From Saturnia japonica (lineage: Eukaryota > Arthropoda > Insecta > Lepidoptera > Saturniidae): 64,000 bases of DNA. The stretch spans positions 94,115 through 158,114 of the forward strand of contig CM065316.1 in the NCBI GenBank assembly GCA_033032175.1, read 5' to 3'. Under the pieces are notes generated by a model. That model was not told the origin of the DNA, made no database searches, and was given only the letters and a program-made list of their open reading frames with translations. The position numbers and the translations under genes are program-made. Below are positions 9,049-19,146 of this stretch, piece by piece (position 1 is the stretch's first letter; each line of letters begins with the position of its first letter).

Positions 9049-11265
9049 TTAACTGGTTTGTTCCATCTCCTCCGTCTGGACCGTCGTCGGCGCTTTAGGA
9101 ACAGCCTGTGAGGTCGGGGGCTGTGTCGGGGCTTTTCCCCTCCTAACCCTCTTTGCTTTCTTTGACTTGGGTGTCGGCGCAACACACGCTCCGCCCCCCA
9201 TCCGATGTCCCGTCGGTTTACCCGCTTGTGCGCAGACAGCACAGTGCGGGTCCGCTGTACAGCCTCCAGCTTTGTGGCCGGGTTGACTACAGCGATAACA
9301 TAGCTGACTGTAGTCAACATCACAAGGACAATTAAGCCCAACGTGGCCAACCTGGAAGCAGCGGAAACACCGTTGTGGGCGAGGCTGCAGGATCTTCACC
9401 CGCGCCGACACCCATCCCACCAGTAACCGTCGGCCGTCACCAAGCTTCTTCGCTGTTGCTACTGGACAAGTCACTATGGCCGTTCCAGTCCCATCCGGTC
9501 CGGGACGTGGGTCATTACTTTTAACCTGTCCAGGTGGGCATTCCCCTGCAGAGGCGACGGCTGCGATTTGTTTTTCAGCCGTGACCGAGTCGTCCAGGCC
9601 TGAGATGCGCACGCCTGCGCTCCTCACCGGCCTGGACACCTTAATGTACCCCTCTGGGAAGCACAGCCTTAGTTTGTTCGCCAAAGCATCAGCTTTCTCA
9701 TTGCTGTCGGCGCCGGGTACTTCCAATATAGCTGCACCAGTCACCGCCTTCCTGTAGTTCACACCCCTGATTCCAAGGCTGCTTAGATCTATACTGTCCC
9801 AGGTTTTGGACAGCACCCCCTTGTACGTAAGACCTCTCGTTGCCGCCTCCGACTGCAGTGTTATTACCACCGCAGTGGACTTTGAGGCACGAAGTCTACG
9901 GGTCTTTTTACTCTTCTTGGGAGGCGCTGCCTTAGGCTTTGCCCTCTTGGACCTAGATGCCTTTTTGCCTCCCTTGCCGAATAACATCCATTCCCCCTCG
10001 GAGGACTTGGGTGCAGCCAGCTTCTCGCTGTAGGAGGAGGGACGAGAATCGGGTGCAGCCGACTTTGGTACTGCTTTCCCTACCTTCTGGCTGCTCTTCA
10101 TCGCAGCCACTTGCCGGGAGTCTGCCAGCCGTGGAGGCCGAGTTTCGGGAGCTAGCGGTTTCGCCGTGAGCTGTGCAGCCTTTCTATCCGCCGCTAAAGG
10201 AGGGCGGAGTCGTTGTTCCGGGAGGAGCCTATCCTCCAACGCCTCGAAGCGCGCACTCATTATATTGAGAATCTCCCTAAATTTCCCATCAATATCCGAA
10301 GTGTCGCTCCGAGGACGCCCTTGTTGCCTCTGCGGCAAAGGAGGAAACTCTTCCCTCGAAAGCCTTCTTGGAGGTGAAGAGGGTGGCGCGACAACGGAAG
10401 AGACGCTGGGTTCGGGCACTGGCTGGCGGACCTTCAAGAAGTCCGCTCTTAACTCCGCGAGCTCTTTGCGGAGCTCTGCCAGTTCTTCTGCCTGTCTTCT
10501 GTTTCTCTCCTCTACCCACGTGTATGCAGCTTGGACCCTCTCCAACTCCTCAGTGGTGGTCCGATTGCTGAACTTTTCTACTGCGTCCTTAATGGACGCG
10601 GCCGCATCCTTGAGGGCTTTTGTGAACGTGCCCTTGAGGTTCGTCGACTTTTGAGCGACCTTGAGGATCACCTCAACGTCACCCAGCACCCTGTCTATTA
10701 AGTGGGAGGAGAGTTCCTCCTCCGGAGCAATTGCGATATCTTTCACAGCCCTATTTTGCCGCGTCCGTGTTGCAACCTTCGCAACCTCTTCCTCGGCTGA
10801 GAGGCGGATATCCTCCTCCTTTAGACGCAAGTATTCGGCCTTTTGTTTGGCTAGGCCTGCGTATTCTTCTGTTGTAATGGGGCGACCCCTTCCTTTCTTT
10901 GGAACAGGAGTGGTACACCCTGATTCCACTGGCTGGGAATCGGACTCCGAGCCCGTATCTTCGGCCTCCACCCGGTCCAAGCTACCACCTTTCCTTTTTT
11001 CGCCCCTCTTTATATCCCAGAAGGCGCCAGAAGGAATGTCCTCGGTGGACTCCACTGTAATCATGGAAGCCTGACTGGATTCGCTGCAGACCGACACCCG
11101 GTCCAGCGATAAGTCCCTCTCGATTATCACGACGGGATTCATCACCGCCGCTTCCTCATCTAAAGTACCTCCACTGCTGGAGTCACCCTCCACATGTTCC
11201 TTAAAACTAGAATTACAATTAGGATTATATACAATATTTACAGTTTTTTTAGAAGTTTCGCTCAT
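9049..11265 (-). CDS. ORF1 (gag-like, zinc knuckle) of element C, 738 aa
   Basis: I chose the ATG at 11265 (MSETSKK) because the upstream in-frame codons are translated 5' UTR shared with B and D, and because element A starts at the matching place. The order is an acidic Ser-rich N-terminus, a GRGRPITTEEY basic motif, a long Glu/Arg/Ala-rich coiled-coil region, a Pro-rich linker (PSVSSVVAPPSSPPRR), a basic region, a conserved domain with VSRPVRSAGVRISGLDDSV, and three zinc knuckles (CFRCFQVGHVGLNC, CYRCSQPGHKAGGC, CAVC). No break was found. The protein should package element RNA and could act in trans for other copies. Confidence 0.88.
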   Translation of the reverse strand: MSETSKKTVNIVYNPNCNSSFKEHVEGDSSSGGTLDEEAAVMNPVVIIERDLSLDRVSVCSESSQASMITVESTEDIPSGAFWDIKRGEKRKGGSLDRVEAEDTGSESDSQPVESGCTTPVPKKGRGRPITTEEYAGLAKQKAEYLRLKEEDIRLSAEEEVAKVATRTRQNRAVKDIAIAPEEELSSHLIDRVLGDVEVILKVAQKSTNLKGTFTKALKDAAASIKDAVEKFSNRTTTEELERVQAAYTWVEERNRRQAEELAELRKELAELRADFLKVRQPVPEPSVSSVVAPPSSPPRRLSREEFPPLPQRQQGRPRSDTSDIDGKFREILNIMSARFEALEDRLLPEQRLRPPLAADRKAAQLTAKPLAPETRPPRLADSRQVAAMKSSQKVGKAVPKSAAPDSRPSSYSEKLAAPKSSEGEWMLFGKGGKKASRSKRAKPKAAPPKKSKKTRRLRASKSTAVVITLQSEAATRGLTYKGVLSKTWDSIDLSSLGIRGVNYRKAVTGAAILEVPGADSNEKADALANKLRLCFPEGYIKVSRPVRSAGVRISGLDDSVTAEKQIAAVASAGECPPGQVKSNDPRPGPDGTGTAIVTCPVATAKKLGDGRRLLVGWVSARVKILQPRPQRCFRCFQVGHVGLNCPCDVDYSQLCYRCSQPGHKAGGCTADPHCAVCAQAGKPTGHRMGGGACVAPTPKSKKAKRVRRGKAPTQPPTSQAVPKAPTTVQTEEMEQTS

Positions 11266-11767
11266 TTTTGTTCCCACGATTGTGGGGGAAGTAACGGTCC
11301 ACCCAGGCAGTGCCCCCTGTACCTGGGTAAGCCTAGCATAGCCCGTCAAGAGAGTCGGCCGGTTTTCTGACGGGGGTCGCACTAGAGACTGGACATCCTA
11401 TCAGCCATGCATCCTCTCGCGGTGCGCCGCCGCTTAGGATTCGGGGTAATTTTTTATAGAGGTTGTCTTCCTCGCGGTCCGGGCGGTAAAGCCAAGACCC
11501 TCGGTCCCATACGAAGCCGCGAGACGTGACCACGACACTCCGATGGGATTACGAGATCGACGGTGGCAAGCCGGACAACGTGTCCAACCTGTCCGCCCGA
11601 CGGCAGTGTGAGCGCACGCCGAACCCGCCAACAAGCCATGTCCTTCGTCAGCTCTGAGGAGCAGAGAGTCGATAAACGAGGCCTCCCCTGTCAAGTATTC
11701 GCCGTCGGCCGAGAAGCGGCCACCGTTGCCCGGGATGCACCACGCGGAGGTTCCTGACTCGCACCCC
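11266..11767 (-). other. 5' UTR of element C, abutting telomeric repeats
   Basis: It is nearly identical to the UTRs of A and D. It includes the hairpin motif at 11459-11473. The outer boundary GCACCCC (11761-11767, + strand) is followed at once by AA and CCTAA units, which gives the exact 5' junction of a target-site insertion. Confidence 0.75.
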
Positions 11768-11790
11768 AACCTAACCTAACCTAACCTAAA
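11768..11790 (+). repeat. Telomere-type CCTAA tract between elements C and D
   Basis: Four perfect CCTAA units (11770-11789) lie between the 5' end of C and the 3' end of D. TTAGG/CCTAA is the insect telomere repeat and the known target of SART and TRAS elements. On the + strand the CCTAA orientation is the one expected if the chromosome end lies to the left. Confidence 0.85.
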
Positions 11791-12036
11791 ACCCCATGGC
11801 CGCATCAGCGCGTATGTGAACAGGGTCGCGGGAAAGGCGGTACGCATACGACCGCTACCCTATTCACGCGCTCGGGTCACCCGCAGGTGGTGAAAGCAGG
11901 GACCCTCGTCTCGTGGAGAGACTGATTCTCTCTCTGGCTTCTTCTATAGAAGCAGCGGCAAGCCGTGCTTCACAATCACGGGACCTCCATTAAGCGGCAA
12001 TAAACGCCCCCGCGTCTACTGCCTGGAAGTTTGTTG

Positions 12037-15000
12037 CTATGGCGGCATCTGATGGAAATTGCCACCACCTCTACGCCCTCCACGTACGGCCCTCCCGCGG
12101 CGACGAATTGCAGGCTCTCTCTCTCTTTCAGCCTCTTCCTTCTGACTTAACATACACTCACAGAAGGAGGCTACAGCGTTCCATGATCTCTCCCCGGCGA
12201 CCATGGCACGAACCACCGCCGGCAGAGTTAGATCGTTACCCACCACCGATACCATTTCCTTGCACTCATAAGTCCACGCTGGGCACTCATCCAAAGTGTG
12301 CTGAGCTGTGTCAAACTCACTTCTACAATGATGGCATCTGGTCGTCGGCTCCTTTCCAGCTATCTGACACAGATACCTGCGAAAACAACCGTGACCGGTC
12401 AGTTTTTGCACCAAACGAAAAGTGAGTTGCCCATGCCTGCGATCCATCCACTCCCAGAAAACTGGGCGGACAGCCTCAACAGTTCTATGGCCAGCACTAG
12501 GTGATTCTAGAGACTCGAACCACAATCGCAAGATGATTTGCTGCAGGCGGGCCCTCTGTGCCTCCTTCTCCCTGAGCGCAATAGTCACGCCTCGTGCCAA
12601 TCTCCCAGTCCTCCAGATGTACAGAAGTGTATAGGAGTGAGCGACCAACTCCCAAGGTGGAGATCTCGACAACAGGTAAGCCACCTCATATGACACCGTT
12701 CGGTAGCCGCGTATCATCCTGAGGGCCATTACCCTTTGCAATCTAAGACTCGAAAGCACAGAAGCACAGCGCATTTGACCTTGGGAGTTATTTGACTAAA
12801 ATGAGCGTCAAATCTCCAACGGCCATCCAGCACTAAGCCAAGGTATTTCATAGACGAACCAATGTTAATGCGGGTTCCACCAACTATTATGTGTGAGTTG
12901 GGAGGAGGAGCTCTGCGGGGTCCATGAAAGCATATTGCCTCCGTCTTGCTTAAAGCCACCTTAAGCCCGAGCATCCGAATTTTTCTGACCACCTGTGCCA
13001 CACTTACTGTTGCCAAACAAAGAGCATCGCGAAGAGAATCACCGCGAGACGTGACCAAGGTATCATCTGCATAGCACGTCACAGTAGCACCCGTCAGAAG
13101 GGCGCCCCTCAAAACCCTATCATACCCGATGTTCCACAGGAGCGGCCCAAGGACAGACCCCTGTGGAACACCGCAAGAAATATCCCTTTGATGGATTCGC
13201 CCGCTCTGCCCGATGCACGTAACGTGCCTACCCTCCAGGTAAGAGCCGATCAGACGGCACAGATATAGAGGCACTCTGTGAAATCTTAAAGCCTCTCTAA
13301 TGCATTCCCAAGGCAGGCTATTAAATGCGTTGGCAATGTCTAATGACACTGCCAACAGTACTCCACCCTGGGAAACTGCTTCCTCTGAAAGAGCCTTGAC
13401 ATGAAGAATCGCATCAATGGTAGAACGCCCTCCCGGAAGCCAAACTGTACAGCTGATAAATCAGGTCCCACCGATGTCAAGTGTTTTACCAATCTTCGTG
13501 CAATAATGCGCTCAAATAGTTTCCCAATCTCATCAAGCAGGGTAATTGGACGGTACGCTGAGGGAGAATCCGCCGGGCGTACCTGTTTACGCAACAACAC
13601 GAGGCGACCCACCTTCCACTGCGGAGGAAACCGACCCAACTCCAAGCAGGCGCTAAATAGTCGCCTGACCCTCGCCCCCAACGCCTTCATGGCAAGAACC
13701 CAGACGCGGGCCGAAATTCCGTCTGACCCTGGAGCAGTCTTCTTTGCATGGAGTCGTTCCACGGCAACATCAAGTTCCACCTCAGTGACAGGAGGCACCC
13801 CCACCTCACCACCTAGCTCAAGTACCGACTCGGCCACCTCAAAAGGGGGAGTGAACTCCGCCCTCCACGGGAACAACGCAGCCATTATGTCCTCCATTAG
13901 ATGGGGCTGGAGGCTCTGTGTAATTGGAGGAGCCCATGGACGCAAAGAGCCCAGTACCATTCTGTAGGGGCCCACCCATGGGTCACCGTCCAAGGTACCC
14001 AAAAGCTCATCCCTCGCTTTAGCCTTAGCCTGCCTGATAGACGACTGCAAAGTTCTTTTTGCCTCTCTATAGACACTGTAAAGACTGTCCTCAACAGCCA
14101 CGTCCCGACCCCCACGCAGTCGATGGTGCCTAGTATACTGGCGTCTCGCAGCCACACAAGAAGCCCGCAAAAGCGCAATTTCTCGAGTCCACCAATATAC
14201 TCATCGTTTGGGTGGCCGCTACCTAGCTCGATGCATGGCAGAATCAGCAATGCGTGTCATGGATTCCCTACACCAGTCTGCCTCCGCAACAACGTCTACC
14301 GGGCCACTGGGTATCGGTAGCCAAGACGCGACTATCGAGGCCTCAACAACAAGTCTTCCCTAAGGCTTTTTTGAGCCCATCTACACTCTGAATTTTGATG
14401 CGATACAAAAGTTGGAGACATGGGCATGGAGCAAATATCAAATCTGATATACAGATGGTCGGAAAGAGACTCCACTTCCTCCATGACTCTCCAATCCCGT
14501 AACCATCTCGCAACCATGGGAGATGCAAAAGTGACATCCACAATAGACCCCCCGTGTTGACGAACGCAGGTATTCGTCGACCCTCTATTAACAACGACGA
14601 GGCCAGTTGCTATAATCCATTCCTGAAGAGCCCTGCCTCACGAATCAATAATGTGAGATCCCCAAACCGGGGACTTAGCATTAAAATCCCCGGCCAACAG
14701 CACGGGACATGGCAGTGCCTGGCCGACAACAACTTCTAGTTCTCTCAACAGAGCCTCAAACTCAGCAAAGTTCTGTTGGGTGAAAAATACACGCCGATCA
14801 CCAGCACTTCTCCAAGCTGTGCTGAGACGTACCCGGAACCTCTCACTTTAGCCGTCAAAATCGAAGATCCTTCTGATACTGAGGAGACTATAGCCACCGT
14901 ACCCGCTACATCACCTACCCAGTTATCCCTGGAAGAAATGAAATAAGGCTCAGAAACTACAGCCACCTGAATCGACCACTCGGCCATGGTTTGGATCAAA

Positions 15001-15056
15001 AGATCCTGAGCCACAGCTGAGTGATTGATGTTGGTCTGGAGAAATCTGTGTATCAT
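12037..15056 (-). pseudogene. ORF2 of element D, broken endonuclease-reverse transcriptase
   Basis: Fragments of one R1-type pol protein lie in order on the minus strand. They are the endonuclease start (14745-15056, frame lost after SPNRTL), a middle piece with the SDHLYIRF motif (14332-14541), early RT (13340-14170), RT motifs A to C with YADD (12729-13355), and the C-terminus with the CHHC zinc cluster (12037-12774). At about 12780 some 60 residues are deleted, with a frame change. At least four breaks separate the pieces, so the protein cannot be made. It is closer to ORF2 of B than to that of C. Confidence 0.9.
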
Positions 15057-15061
15057 CTTGA

Positions 15062-17071
15062 TTAATTGACTTCAACAACCCTCCCGAACTCCGGCTCCAA
15101 AGAGGAAATAGAAGCTACAACGTTGCCAGATGCAGGAGTTTTCCTGCGTACTTCCCCTTTGTTCTTCGGAGGAGGAGCACAAAATTTACTTCCCAACCTG
15201 TGGTCTGCCGGTTTTTTAGCCCCAGCACACACCAAGCAGTGTGGAGGATTGGCACAATTAGAGGCCTTATGACCCTCTTTACCGCCACGAAAGCACAGAT
15301 CACTGCAGTCAGCCACCGCTGTACATCGCTGCCTAGTGTGACCAGTCGCCAGACAACGAAAACACCTTGCTGGTCTAGGCTGCAACAGTGTGGCCTGCAC
15401 AGCTACCCAGCCCATTAAAAGTCGGCGTTCCTGGGCAATCTTCTTTGCCGCTGCTACTGGGCAGCGTACCCAGACAGCGCCAGATCCGTATGGAGCTCGA
15501 CGGACCTCACCTACCCTCACCTGATGGACGGCACAAGCTCCTTTAGCCGCAACAGCTGCTGCAACTTCCTCCTTAGTCGCAGCATCGTCCAGCTCTCTAA
15601 GGCGCAGCTCTGTACATCGTGTAGGTCTAGATACGTGTACCATTCCTACCCCGACCGTCTCTGCAAAGATCATTTCAAGCATCTCAGCCAGACGGTCTGC
15701 CTTGGATGCACTTGCAACGCCAGGCACTTCTAGCATCCGAGCACCAGTAGCGGTCTCCTTAAACTTTAAAAAGGGAATGTCGAGACTGGCTACATCCACC
15801 TTATCCCTGGCCAAAGACACTACTCTCTCGTAATTTAACCCCTTTTCCAACGCACCTGGCAGAAGAGTGAACACAACGGCAGAGGTGCGCGGGACTTTAA
15901 GTTTGGTTGGGATCTTTGATGGCGCCTTAGTATGCACCCCTCGCCCATTGCCGCCACGTCTCACCACCGCCGTCCACATATCATGCATTGGAGGCTCTGA
16001 CAAAGCGGAAACCTGTTGCAATGGTGACGCGTCTGCTACCTGAGACGCCCCAGCCACCTGAAAATACTCTGCCGCTTGTGCAGCCAGAGACTTCTTTTTC
16101 TTTCTCCTCGGTTTCTTACTGGCTCTAGCGGAAATAAGTTCGGTAGGTTGTACCTCAGGCACTACAGCAATAGTCGTCGACTGATTAGCCTTTTGCCCAA
16201 TATCCGAAGCCGGCCGCTGAAGCATTTCCTCCCAAGCTTCCTTTTGTGACCGCAACAAGTTCCCAATTTCTGCCATAACCGACTGCATGGCACGGTCCAA
16301 CACATCCTTGGTAACAACCTCAGAAGCCTCTGCATGAGATTTCCCTTTCTGCTGGCGCTGAAGAGGTGGAAAGTCAACCCCACTCTGCAATGGGGGGATA
16401 TCCTCCGCCAGGCCAGTATGAGCGGATTCCACTACAGTCCTAGAGACTAGACGTGCTGTCCGCAGTTCCTCTTTAACTTCCGTTAGCTCTTTACGCAGCT
16501 CTGTTATTTCAGCAGCTTGCTTGGCCTCATTAGCCTTCAGGTTCTCATATGCCGCTTGAAGCTTTCCCAACTCCTCCGAAGTAGTCCTACTGGCCAAGGA
16601 ATCAACTCTGCTGGTGATAGATTTAACTGCTTCCTTTATGGCATGCTGGCAGGTGCCCTTCAAATTCTTGGACTTTTTGGCAACCCCAAGTATAACTTTT
16701 AAGTCATCCAGAATACCGCTACTAAGATCCGAAGCCAGCTGTTCGTCCGAAACTAGAGGATCCGTTATATTGACCATCCGGTTAAACCTCGCCAGAGAAG
16801 CCATGTCACCTATCTCTTGCTCTGCCCTAAGGCGGAGCTCCTCCTGCTTTAAGCGATTAAGTTCAGACTTGGCTACCGCCAAGTACCTGTAATGCCCTGT
16901 TGTTGGAGGGCGGCCCCTGCCTTTTTTGGAAATTGGCGTACACTGTTTTGCCGTCTCCGTCTCAGATTCTGCAGTAGATGAGGATTCGGACACAAGCTGT
17001 AGTCGCCCTCCCACTCGCAACCTGCGTCCAATAGCAGGACAGACATCGCCCCCCTCACTAGCAGTCGCCAT
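15062..17071 (-). CDS. ORF1 (gag-like) of element D, 669 aa
   Basis: I chose the ATG at 17071 (MATASEGGDV), which matches the B start MVTASEGSDV. The frame extends further upstream but has no ATG there, only a GTG at 17137, and meets a stop near the expected original start, so the first segment is probably lost. It has the GRGRPPTTGHYR motif, a coiled-coil region, a linker with a run of Lys/Arg (RKKKK near residue 350), and C-terminal zinc knuckles. In the second knuckle, CFRGGKEGHKASNC, Gly replaces the second Cys of the CCHC pattern, so this finger should not hold zinc normally. The ORF is open although its partner ORF2 is heavily broken. Confidence 0.85.
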   Translation of the reverse strand: MATASEGGDVCPAIGRRLRVGGRLQLVSESSSTAESETETAKQCTPISKKGRGRPPTTGHYRYLAVAKSELNRLKQEELRLRAEQEIGDMASLARFNRMVNITDPLVSDEQLASDLSSGILDDLKVILGVAKKSKNLKGTCQHAIKEAVKSITSRVDSLASRTTSEELGKLQAAYENLKANEAKQAAEITELRKELTEVKEELRTARLVSRTVVESAHTGLAEDIPPLQSGVDFPPLQRQQKGKSHAEASEVVTKDVLDRAMQSVMAEIGNLLRSQKEAWEEMLQRPASDIGQKANQSTTIAVVPEVQPTELISARASKKPRRKKKKSLAAQAAEYFQVAGASQVADASPLQQVSALSEPPMHDMWTAVVRRGGNGRGVHTKAPSKIPTKLKVPRTSAVVFTLLPGALEKGLNYERVVSLARDKVDVASLDIPFLKFKETATGARMLEVPGVASASKADRLAEMLEMIFAETVGVGMVHVSRPTRCTELRLRELDDAATKEEVAAAVAAKGACAVHQVRVGEVRRAPYGSGAVWVRCPVAAAKKIAQERRLLMGWVAVQATLLQPRPARCFRCLATGHTRQRCTAVADCSDLCFRGGKEGHKASNCANPPHCLVCAGAKKPADHRLGSKFCAPPPKNKGEVRRKTPASGNVVASISSLEPEFGRVVEVN

Positions 17072-17731
17072 TGCGCCTCCACTGACATTACTACAGTCTG
17101 AGAGAGACTTTAAAGAAGGACTCTTGTCCAGATGCACTGCTGGCCGGCCGGATACACTAGTACCAGGAGCCCCTTCTTCGTCACTGTTTTTTAATTTCTT
17201 TGGTTTTTCTGGTTTTTTGTGAACATTTCATTTTTATTCCAACGAAAGTGGGGGAAGCAAACGGTCCACCCAGGCAGTGCCCCCTGTGCCTGGGTAAGCC
17301 TAGCGTAACCCGTCAGAGAGTCGGCCGGTTCTCTGACGGGGGTCGCACTCGTGACTGGTCTCCCACCAGCCACGCATCCCCTTACGGTGCGCCGCCGCTT
17401 GGGATTAGGGTAATTTTTTATAGAGGTTATCTTCCTCGCGGTCCGGGCGGTGAAGCCAAGACCCTCGGTCCCATACGAAGCCGCGAGCTGTGACCACGAC
17501 ACTCCGATGGGATTACGAGATTGACGGTGACAAGCCGGACAACGTGTCCAACCTGCCCACCCGACGGCAATGTGAGTGCACGCCGAGCCCGCCAACACGC
17601 CATGTTCTTCGTTACCTCTGATAAGCAGAGAGACGGTAAACGTAGCCCCCCCCGTCAGGTATTAGACGTCGGCCGAGAAGCGGCCGCCGTTGCCTGGGAT
17701 GCACCACGCGGAGGTTCCTGACTCGCACCCC
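17072..17731 (-). other. 5' UTR of element D (includes lost ORF1 start region)
   Basis: The outer 480 bp (about 17250-17731) is nearly identical to the UTRs of A and C, including the hairpin copy at 17423-17437. The inner part (17072-17250) is homologous to the ORF1 N-terminal region of B but has lost its reading frame. Confidence 0.7.
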
Positions 17732-17745
17732 AACCTAACCTAACC
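17732..17745 (+). repeat. Telomere-type CCTAA tract between elements D and E
   Basis: Two full CCTAA units plus a partial one separate the 5' end of D from the poly(A) tail of E (T16 on +, 17746-17761). In the sense direction this reads poly(A) followed by GGTTA repeats, the arrangement expected for SART-type elements. Confidence 0.8.
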
Positions 17746-19146
17746 TTTTTTTTTTTTTTTTGTTAACGCGGAGTAGAAAACCCATCATGGGTACACACTC
17801 AAATGGGGGGTCGAGTGGTTATGTGAGACTCCTACTCACTAAAAAACTCCGCGATGTACCATCCGCCGCCACACTGGGGCGACGTGGGCACTGCGTTAGC
17901 ATTCAGCCACGCCGCCCCGGCTAACCGGGCCCCGGCCTAATTAGGAGACAGCTATGATACACGATAGCCGTCTCCTCCGCCTGCCGAACCAGTGCAATGA
18001 GGAGACGGCCCCCCCCCCCGTCCCGTCTCCTTTGGTTCGGCTAAGGTGGCGGGAGTTGACGGTTAAACCGCCTCCTCCGGCCACCCCCTCGTCCTTGGTG
18101 GAGAGGGCCGCTCAGGGGATCCCCCTCGCGTACCCTTTCCGCAGCCTCCTTCTGCGAGATGACCTCCTCGCAGAAGGAGGCCATCTTCGTCCATGCGGTC
18201 TCGCTGCCGACCATGGCTTTAACCACGCTCGGCAGCGAGAGATCTCCTCCAACAGCTACGGCCAGAGTGCGGCGCTGCTCCACCCACGCAGCACACTCAG
18301 AGAGAGTGTGCTGCGCCGTATCCTCAGCAGCCCCGCACTCGTGGCACGTAGTGTTCGGCTCCCTCCGTGCTATCTTGTGCAGGTACCATCCGAAACAACC
18401 ATGTCCGGATAGCACCTGCACAAGTCTAAACGTCAGGGAGCCCCGCTCCCTGCTCAGCCATTCCCGGAGGACCGGGTGGACGGCGTCTATGGTATAACGC
18501 CCATAGCGCGCGTCCGCCAGGTCCTCCTCCCACTTCCTCCAAACAGCCTCTCGGACCTCTGTCCTAACTCTTTCTACCTCTGTGGGAGCTGGAGGCTCCC
18601 CTGTCTCTCTCCTCGCCGCCGTGAACCTGTACACGGCGGCGAGCACCTCCGTCTCCAACTCCCACGGCGGGGAGCCGGCAAGAACCAAGGCCGCCCCCGC
18701 GGACACCGACCGGTACCCGTGGATTACCCTCAGCGCCACGACGCGCTGCGTAACACGCAGTACGCGTCTGTTCGTGGCGCTGAGGGCATCCGACCAGATC
18801 GGTGCCCCGTAGACGGCCATGCTCCGGATAACTCCCGAAAACAAACGGCGACAGCTCGCGCCCGGCCCCCCCGAATTCGGGAGGAGCCGGCCGAGAGCCG
18901 CCACCGCTCCCACTATCCGCTGTTCGAGTCCCTTAAAGTGGGACTCGAACCGCCATCGTCCGTCCAGGATGAGGCCCAGATGTTTCATGTGGGCCCCAAC
19001 CCGGACCCTCACACCCTCCACGTATATGTGGGCCCCAGGAGGCGGCCCACACCGAGGCCCATGAAAAAGTAGGGCCTCGGTCTTTTCAGCCGCCACCCTG
19101 AGGCCCAACGCCTTTATGCGCCTGAGCACGAGGGAGGTGACATCAC
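17746..19146 (-). mobile_element. R1-clade non-LTR retrotransposon E, 5' truncated
   Basis: It has a poly(A) tail (17746-17761), a 3' UTR of about 280 bp and the last third of ORF2, then ends abruptly at about 19146 in unrelated AT-rich DNA. 5' truncation is typical of incomplete target-primed reverse transcription. It is the most GC-rich of the five elements and represents a different subfamily. Confidence 0.85.
18041..19129 (-). pseudogene. ORF2 C-terminal fragment of element E, 362 codons
   Basis: The fragment has the end of the RT domain and the thumb (LGLRVAAEKTEALLFHG, LGLILDGRWRFESHF, SMAVYGAPIWSDAL), the connection region (HGYRSVSAGAALVLAGSPPWE), and the C-terminal zinc cluster CHECGAAEDTAQHTLSEC. 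The frame is open to the stop at 18041. The endonuclease and catalytic YADD were never copied at this site because the element is 5' truncated. Confidence 0.88.

Larger units (their letters stand above)
7240..11767 (-). mobile_element. SART-like non-LTR retrotransposon C, 3' half missing
   Basis: The 5' end is complete: at 11767 the 5' UTR meets four CCTAA units. ORF1 is intact, ORF2 is truncated, and no 3' UTR or poly(A) tail remains. The left boundary with B lies within a few bases of 7240, at a short stretch (TCTGAAAT on +) that could belong to either side. This suggests unequal recombination or a deletion joined by microhomology. Confidence 0.85.
11791..17731 (-). mobile_element. SART-like non-LTR retrotransposon D
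   Basis: The 5' end is complete and joined to CCTAA repeats at 17732. ORF1 is open and ORF2 is decayed. A short 3' UTR of about 245 bp ends without a poly(A) tail directly against the CCTAA tract at 11790. The 3' UTR matches only the first quarter of the B 3' UTR, so the tail was lost by truncation or the element used an internal 3' end. Confidence 0.85.
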
